Of a stretch of 11,960 nucleotides of DNA, positions 7,375 through 11,960 are shown piece by piece. Numbering within the stretch: the stretch's first letter is position 1; every line of letters begins with the position of its first letter. The DNA lies in the NCBI GenBank assembly GCA_965215705.1, contig CBDCEE010000005.1, forward strand, positions 1-11,960. The letters are read 5' to 3'. A program made the translations under genes and the position numbers. Below the pieces are notes generated by a model. That model was given only the letters and a program-made list of their open reading frames with translations. It had not been told where the DNA came from and did no database searches. Source of the stretch: JAAXPZ01 sp965215705 (lineage in GTDB: Bacteria > Campylobacterota > Campylobacteria > Campylobacterales > Sulfurovaceae).

Positions 7375-8565
7375 TTATGTTAGTGAACTGGTGCTATGCA
7401 GTTTAATGAGGTTTGAATAGAACTGCTCTTCGCTCTGTTGCTCGATCAGCCCAGTACCTGGCATAAGGGAGTAGTAGAGTTCTTGCAGGTTTTCAAAACG
7501 ATTGGGGAAAAGTGCCGCCAGGATACTGGCAGAGATCTCTTTGCGTACGAGTAGTGCGGGTGGAACAAGCCCTTTTTCTATCAGTTTCAAGATAGAGTCT
7601 GAATGATAGTGTACATGGTGATGTTGACCATGGGGACATGTCTTAGAATTGACAAGCGTTTTACAGATATCACAATAGACATACTCATCGAAGATCTTGA
7701 TATCGATATCGATACCTTTACACTCATCAAAGACAGAGCTGAGTACATTCTGATTATAGTAGAGCCCCAGTCCCCCATGATTTTCACCGATAAAGAGTTG
7801 ATCACATCCATAGTTTGCGGCAAGTAACGCATCGAGAATGAGTTCATTGTACCCTGCAAAAATGTAGGTGTTTTCAAAAGGAATGATGAAGAACTTTGTT
7901 CCTGGCTAAAAAAGTATCTACAAATGTTTTGAGTGCGTTATAGCGGATATCATAATGCAATCCCTCTTCAGTAAAGGGCTTTCTCAAGAAAATCACAAGG
8001 AGATCATTTTCATCCAATACCCTACGGATCATTCGTTCATGGACACGGTTGAGAGGGTTGGCAGAGAGCACCATAGAGGAGACACGCTTTGCACCGGTTT
8101 TTGTACCATGTTACTGATACGTTTACGGTTGCCTGCGATGAGAGGGTACTCTACTTGGTACTCCCCTGAAATGGCAATATGCCCCATTCGCATCACTGTA
8201 TTTTTGACCCCTGGATGAGATGTATCTGTTGTACCATAGATACAACGTAGCCGCTCTTGTGTGTCTATCTCAAAGGTCTCTTCTACAATCAGTTCACCTA
8301 CGTGATTGCCATCACAGATGAGATCAAGTTTCTCACCTTTTGTTACAGATTGAAGCACTTGCAGATTTTTCTCTCCGTTAGGTGCCAAAATAAAAGCGAA
8401 GGGGAAGGGAACGCCTAGATAGGATTTGCTTCTATCCACCGATTCTGCTTCAGCTTTGTTCATCAGCTTGTTGACGGGGTGTAGCAGTCCCTCTTGTACG
8501 AGTGCCAATGTCGAGAGGGCTTCGGTATCGATAAAAAGTGTTTTATTTCTTTTTGAAGAGGTCAT
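7375..8565 (-). CDS. ATP sulfurylase-like protein with altered active-site motifs; frameshifted twice as read
   Basis: Three frames join into one protein of about 396 residues: an N-terminal PUA-like domain (8565 to about 8100; contains YGTTDTSHPGV and GHIAISGEY, typical of sulfate adenylyltransferase) and a nucleotidyltransferase domain. The breaks are one base missing in a run at 8098-8102 and one extra in the run 7876-7879; the total of 1191 bases is a multiple of three. The CxxC...CxxH zinc motif of bacterial Sat is kept (CDICKTLVNSKTCPH). The catalytic signatures are not: QTRNPxHRAHE is replaced by LSANPLNRVHE, GRDHAG by GENHGG, and the SGTxxR segment by SDSILK. True Sat makes adenylyl sulfate from ATP and sulfate; with these losses I doubt that activity. 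Position matches C. jejuni Cj1609. The start ATG overlaps the regulator gene by 23 bases. The actual substrate is unknown. Confidence 0.8.
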
Positions 8566-9432
8566 ATTTTTTCCTTTTTTCCCAGAGGCTTTTACGTGAG
8601 ATCCCTAGTTTTTTGGAGAGCTCTGTATCTGGGAATTTATACTGGAAGTTTTTGACGATATACTGTACGTACTCATCAATAGTTAGTACATCATTCTGAT
8701 CATAGAGCTTACTGCCTGAGTTGACAGTGATAGTATCAAAGGGTGTTTCTATAGTCTCTGAGGTAGAGGTAAGGATAAAACGTTTTCCTTCAAGCTTACC
8801 AAAAAGTTCCTCACGGTCATTCTTTTTTAGCTTTTCAAGGTGCGTGATATATCCCATGTTGTTTTGACCCAATACAGAGACCTTTTCCTGCCACTGGTTC
8901 TCCTCAAGTGAGATAAATACCAATGCACACTCCTTGGTTCTACTGATATCCATAGCCAGTTTATCGACGGCTCGCAAATAGTTTGTTTTTACCAAGATAG
9001 AGGGGGAAAGCTTCTCTGGGTTACACTGATGGTCTATCTCTGAAAGAAGATTTTCCAGATACTCTTGATAGAATTTATTCTGTTCTTTCAGCTTCTGGAA
9101 CTCATTGTAATGATCTATTTTTCTCAACAGTTCTTCTATCATAAAGGGCTTGACGATGTAGTCTTTGGCGCCCTCTTTGAGTGGCTCACCCACCGTATCA
9201 TTGTTGATATAATTCACCATGAGGATGATGATTTTTTCTTTATTCTTGTTGCAATGAGCGGGAGGACATTTTGTCCCGGTAGGCTCGTTGACAAGTAGAT
9301 AGATGTCTCCATGGCTTTTCATGGCATCTTTTGCAGACCCGTAGATCTCTACATCAAAATCATATTCACCCAGTTTTGCTGGCGATGCTTTGTGCCAAGA
9401 TAGAGCTCATTTTCTACGATAATGACCTTCAT
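8543..9432 (-). CDS. HP1021/CemR-type atypical orphan response regulator; frameshifted near its N-terminus as read
   Basis: Stitching frames across four single-base indels (near 9397, 9374-9377, about 9286 and the T-run 9233-9238) gives about 295 residues from ATG 9432, preceded by a GGAAGGAAG ribosome site. The receiver domain begins MKVIIVENELYLAQSIASKL. At the usual phosphorylated aspartate it has Ser (GDIYLLSTSLPG, about residue 47), while the conserved lysine remains (VKPF). A coiled linker and a middle domain follow, ending in a Fis/HTH_8-like helix-turn-helix (ELSKKLGISRKSLWEKRKK). This matches H. pylori HP1021 and C. jejuni Cj1608 (CemR), orphan regulators of energy metabolism and, in Helicobacter, of oriC and redox response. 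Only two cysteines appear in the reconstruction. It sits 16 bases after ispDF and overlaps the next gene by 23 bases. An unbroken 259-codon frame begins at 9322, but its first 30 or so residues are partly out of frame. Confidence 0.85.
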
Positions 9433-9448
9433 AGCTACTTCCTTCCAG

Positions 9449-10598
9449 TTAAAGTATGTTGAGTGAGGCTACGGCATGTACGGTAACCCCTTCTTCTCTT
9501 CCGACAAAACCTAATTTTTCGGCGGTAGTAGCCTTGATATTTGACTCTGATAGTTTGCAGGTCCCCAAGAGTGTCTGTGCGATATGCTCTCTCATCGCCT
9601 GCTTTATAGGGCAGTAGTTTTGGGTGACTGTGCCAGTATGGTCATGTCTACATTGATGATCTCAAATCCAAATGCTCTTGATTTTTTTGACTACCTCTTG
9701 GAGCAGTACATGGAGTGAGTCTGCACCGGCATAGGCCTTCATCTGTATCTGGGAAAAGTTCGCCGATATCACCCATGCCGGCAGCTCCCAAAAGTGCATC
9801 GATCAGTGCGTGTATCGCGACATCCCCATCACTGTGTGCCTTGAAGCCAAACGGGACTGTCGATGGTGATACCGCATAGTTTCATAGTCTTTGTTCTCCT
9901 CGAAAGGATGAATATCGATGCCAAAACCTATCAAAAGTCTCAGAGGATGGGAGGGGTGAGACAGGGGAGCTTTTTGAGGTCCTCTTGCGCTGGTAAGCTT
10001 ATGTGCTTTAGCAGAACCTTCAACGAAAGAGGATCCATGCACTCCTACCGCCTCTGATCGCTGAGCTTTCATCCGTAAAGGCTGTCTGTAGCTCTTCAGT
10101 GCTTTTTTGAGAAGTATCTGTATCGGCTGAGCTGAGGTGTTTGGATTATGCGTACCTTATCGCGGTCTACAGGTTTTTTCATCCAGATAGAGCGTATCTA
10201 CTGCCTTCAATGAAGGAACGATGCAGGCGGCATCCTCTTTTTTCTTTGCAATAATTCGCTCTACCATCTCTACATCGATACAGCAGCGGGCAATATCGCT
10301 GACCAGTACAAAAGGGGTATCAATACCTGCTACAAGGGCATTGCGAGAGAGATGCTTCTCTACTGTTACCTCCAGTTACACAAAGATAGTTTGAAAATTG
10401 TTTCATATAGTCGATATCGTCACTTGGAGAGCACACGATGACACTTTCCTTGAAAAATTAAAACTATTTTGAAAGCTGTCCGCAACAGCAAGCCACAGAG
10501 GGCTTCTTGAGCCTGATACAGCCATTGTTTTTTGGTAGGTACCCCAAATCGGGATGCAGCTGCCTGCTGCCAAGAGTACTCAAAGTAATATCCTGCAC
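9449..10598 (-). CDS. ispDF: bifunctional IspD/IspF (MEP isoprenoid pathway); many frameshifts as read
   Basis: No long frame survives, but pieces in all three frames line up end to end with a fused IspDF. IspD part (10598 to about 9950): AAGSSSRFG with PTKKQW, GGNSREASL, VSDIAR, and RDKVRIIQTPQ. This is 2-C-methylerythritol 4-phosphate cytidylyltransferase. IspF part (about 9940 to 9449): GFGIDIHPF with the Asp-x-His zinc ligands, HSDGD, DIGELFPDTD, and the end KATTAEKLGFVGREEGV, which is the cyclodiphosphate synthase. I count at least ten single-base indels, e.g. near 9850, 9740, 9676, 9617, 10117 and 10170. Fused IspDF is typical of Campylobacterota. The start is most likely GTG at 10598-10596, with AAGGA seven bases upstream, followed at once by QDITL. 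It is the first gene of the operon. Because the pathway is essential, sequence error is more likely than real decay. Confidence 0.85.
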
Positions 10599-10631
10599 AG
10601 GTAAATCCTTTTGAATCGAATAGTGATAAAG

Positions 10632-10648
10632 TGTAACAATCTGTAACG
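10632..10648 (-). promoter_or_regulatory. paired HP1021-box-like sites at the ispDF operon promoter
   Basis: On the minus strand CGTTACA (10648-10642) and TGTTACA (10638-10632) form direct repeats exactly 10 bp apart, one helical turn. The published HP1021 box is, to my recollection, TGTT[TA]C[TA]. The second copy fits fully and the first differs at one base. They lie immediately downstream of a TATAAT, over the expected transcription start, where a bound protein would block initiation. Autoregulation by the regulator encoded in this operon is an inference. Confidence 0.45.
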
Positions 10649-10649
10649 T

Positions 10650-10655
10650 ATTATA
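10650..10655 (-). promoter_or_regulatory. putative -10 element of the ispDF-regulator-sulfurylase-like-pgpA operon
   Basis: A perfect TATAAT reads on the minus strand at 10655-10650, preceded by a TG at 10658-10657 close to extended -10 form. Transcription would start near 10643, leaving a leader of about 45 bases to the GTG at 10598. No later promoter is obvious within the tightly packed operon. Confidence 0.5.
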
Positions 10656-10698
10656 CACTTACTAAGCTTTATCTGGATTCAATAAAATTAACAGCATA

Positions 10699-10791
10699 TT
10701 AAGTGAGGGATTTTATTTACTTAGAGAGTGCTTTTATCCTCTTTTAAAGGTTGGAGTGGTATAACTCGGTTACGATATTTAAGTGAAGGAT
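10699..10791 (+). repeat. imperfect direct repeat in the mrp leader
   Basis: TTAAGTGAGGGAT at 10699-10711 recurs as TTAAGTGAAGGAT at 10779-10791 (12 of 13 identical), with ATATT before both copies. The second copy contains the ribosome site of mrp. The first is not followed by a start codon. It may be a small duplication or chance. Confidence 0.3.
10760..10765 (+). promoter_or_regulatory. putative -10 element of mrp
   Basis: TATAAC at 10760-10765 would start transcripts near 10772, about 24 bases before the mrp ATG, with AAGGA at 10786-10790 as ribosome site. TACGAT at 10771 is a competing candidate. The evidence is motif only. Confidence 0.25.
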
Positions 10792-10795
10792 AAAT

Positions 10796-11915
10796 ATGAC
10801 AAACGAAACATGTATTGGAAGCATTGAAAAATGTAACCTATCCCGGCTTCACAAAAGACATTGTGACATTCGGGTTTGTAAAAAATGTAGAGATAGCGGG
10901 AGATAAGGTGGCTATAGTCATCGATATCACCTCTTCTGCTGATGAAGTCAAGCAGCAGCTTGACTGCAGATAGCCACAGTAGAACTTAAAAAACTGGGCT
11001 TTGCCAAATGTTGAAGTGCAGTATCACCGCACCTCAAGCTCCCAAAGAGCATAGCAATACCATGAGTGGTAAAAATATCGCTCCACAGATCAAAAACTTT
11101 GTAATGGTCAGTTCAGGCAAGGGGGGTGTAGGTAAATCTACCACTTCTGTCAATATCGCAGTGTCATTGGCGATGCAGGGTAAAAAAGTAGGGCTGTTGG
11201 ATGCAGATATCTACGGTCCCAATATCCCTCGTATGATGGGTCTGGATGAGCAAAAACCAGAGATCATGGGTAACAAAGTGCAGCCGATGAAAGCCTACGG
11301 TGTCGAGGTGATGAGTATGGGTTCACTGATGGAGTCAGGACAGTCGCTACTCTGGAGAGGGGCGATGATCATGAAAGCTATAGAGCAGCTCCTGCGTGAT
11401 ATCCTCTGGTCGGATCTCGATGTCCTCGTGATCGATATGCCTCCAGGAACGGGTGATGCACAGCTGACACTGGCGCAGTCTATCCCTGTAACTGCCGGTA
11501 TCACAGTAACAACACCACAAGAGGTTTCTTTGGATGACAGTAGTACGATCTCTGGATATGTTCGAAAAACTGCATATCCCTACGGCCGGTGTGATCGAGA
11601 ATATGAGTGGCTTTATCTGTCCTAGTTGTGACACGGAGTCCGATATCTTTGGTATGGGTACGTCAGCAGCCGTAGCAAAGGAGTTCAACACGGATCTCCT
11701 TGCACGTATTCCTATTGAGCCGGCAGTGCGTATCGGTGGTGACACAGGTCAGCCTGTAGCTTACTTCAAGACAGACTCTGAGACTGCCAAGCGCTATCAG
11801 GAAGCAGCATCTCGCGCTCTGGACGTTTATCGAAAAGGTCAATGCTGAGGGTGGTGCGGATAATTCAGCGGTGCAGCCGACAACGCCTCCAGGTGTTTCT
11901 GCCTGCAGCATGTAA
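10796..11915 (+). CDS. mrp: Mrp/ApbC family P-loop ATPase, Fe–S cluster carrier; frameshifted as read
   Basis: Stitching across seven apparent single-base insertions (near 10807, 10962, 10971, 11007, 11021, 11544 and 11825) gives about 370 residues from ATG 10796, with AAGGA five bases upstream. The N-terminal DUF59/MIP18-like domain begins MTNEHVLEALKNVTYPG. A linker with APQAPKE leads to the ATPase domain: deviant Walker A SGKGGVGKS (about 11110-11140), LDADIYGPN, the Walker B region VIDMPPGTGDAQL, and NMSGFICPSCDTESDIFG, whose CxxC holds the bridging 4Fe-4S cluster in the dimer. The C-terminus in the third frame (EKVNAEGG to SACSM) ends at TAA 11913-11915. Mrp binds and delivers Fe–S clusters to target proteins in the cytosol. 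It is divergent from ispDF. The stretch 11041-11540 is read without error and is unambiguous. Confidence 0.9.
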
Positions 11916-11921
11916 TTTTGT

Positions 11922-11960
11922 CTATTTGGCATCATCTTCCTCCGATGAGAGGATGGTGCC
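11922..11960 (-). CDS. possible C-terminal tail of a convergent gene (partial, doubtful)
   Basis: On the minus strand the last 39 bases read as 12 sense codons (GTILSSEEDDAK) followed by TAG at 11924-11922. An acidic-lysine tail of this sort would suit a protein C-terminus, but 12 codons are too few to tell, and the same bases form a possible hairpin. Confidence 0.2.
   Translation of the reverse strand, partial: GTILSSEEDDAK
11927..11959 (+). terminator. possible hairpin after mrp
   Basis: GGCATCATC...CTC and GAGGATGGTGCC can pair as a stem of about 12 pairs (one G-T, a 3-base bulge) around the loop CGATGA, beginning about 12 bases after the mrp stop. Any T-run would lie beyond the window edge, so it cannot be called a terminator with confidence. 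Confidence 0.25.

Larger units (their letters stand above)
10599..10795. promoter_or_regulatory. divergent regulatory region between ispDF and mrp
   Basis: This 197-base gap separates two divergently transcribed genes. It holds a TATAAT and paired boxes facing ispDF, a weaker -10 facing mrp, and an imperfect direct repeat, all listed separately. I see no further gene in it. Confidence 0.6.

Noticed and set aside
7690..7716. GATATCGATATCGAT tandem palindromes as a possible operator
   Set aside because: They code in frame for alternating Ile-Asp in the sulfurylase-like protein and lie mid-gene, so codon repetition explains them.
7603..7877. Overlapping ORFs on both strands (plus 7603-7827, minus 7587-7877)
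   Set aside because: The real reading here is the third minus frame, which continues the sulfurylase-like protein (GYNELILDALLAANYG, GENHGGLG); the others are shadows created by the frameshift at 7876-7879.
9803..10072. Minus-strand 89-codon ORF as a separate small gene
   Set aside because: It is a mixture of in-frame and out-of-frame ispDF segments; it contains GFGIDIHPF, the start of the IspF domain.
10464..10658. Minus-strand ORF with ATG at 10658 as the ispDF start
   Set aside because: The ATG lies upstream of the TATAAT-derived transcript start and has no ribosome site; GTG at 10598 with AAGGA and QDITL fits the IspD N-terminus.
1..11960. CRISPR arrays, insertion sequences, tRNA/rRNA genes, phage or defence modules
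   Set aside because: No regularly spaced repeats, transposase motifs, terminal inverted repeats or RNA-gene signatures were seen; the content is housekeeping and envelope genes.

Overview
The window reads as chromosomal DNA of a Campylobacterota (Epsilonproteobacteria) organism, probably a free-living sulfur or hydrogen oxidiser such as Sulfurovum or a relative. The strongest sign is the minus-strand run ispDF – HP1021/CemR-type orphan regulator – ATP-sulfurylase-like protein – pgpA, next to mrp. As far as I recall, this is the Campylobacter jejuni Cj1607–Cj1610 order with mrp (Cj1606) beside it. The fused IspDF enzyme and the cbb3-oxidase maturation genes ccoI and ccoS also fit. The genus is a guess.

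Layout. Positions 1–991 (minus): the N-terminal 330 residues of a membrane O-antigen ligase/polymerase that runs off the left edge. Positions 992–1229: an AT-rich spacer with a promoter-like TATAAT and a doubtful 24-codon ORF. Positions 1230–5445 (minus): a translationally coupled operon in the order ccoI, ccoS, phosphoethanolamine-transferase/sulfatase-type membrane enzyme. Positions 5446–5591: a divergent promoter region. Positions 5592–6869 (plus): a short-form malic enzyme whose stop overlaps the stop of pgpA. Positions 6866–10598 (minus): pgpA, the ATP-sulfurylase-like gene, the atypical response regulator and ispDF, all tightly packed; transcription runs from ispDF to pgpA. Positions 10599–10795: a divergent regulatory region with a good TATAAT and two 10-bp-phased TGTTACA-like boxes on the ispDF side. 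Positions 10796–11915 (plus): mrp/apbC. Positions 11916–11960: a possible hairpin and perhaps the tail of a convergent gene.

How the genes fit together. The left half concerns the cell envelope (O-antigen, lipid A or glycan decoration) and respiratory copper handling: CcoI supplies copper to the cbb3 oxidase and CcoS is its assembly partner. The malic enzyme links C4 acids to pyruvate. The right operon joins isoprenoid precursor synthesis (IspDF) and phosphatidylglycerol synthesis (PgpA) to a phosphorylation-independent regulator and to a sulfurylase-fold protein whose catalytic motifs are altered. Mrp loads Fe–S clusters.

Sequence quality. Everything left of about 7.87 kb is read cleanly. 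To the right, all four genes (sulfurylase-like, regulator, ispDF, mrp) carry single-base indels, at least 22 by my hand count, while their protein content stays intact once frames are stitched. Because ispDF should be essential, I take these for sequencing or assembly errors and annotate whole genes across them. No mobile element, CRISPR array, tRNA or rRNA was seen. I found no clearly new system. The most interesting points are the sulfurylase-like protein with a rewritten active site, the non-phosphorylatable regulator, and its possible autoregulatory boxes.
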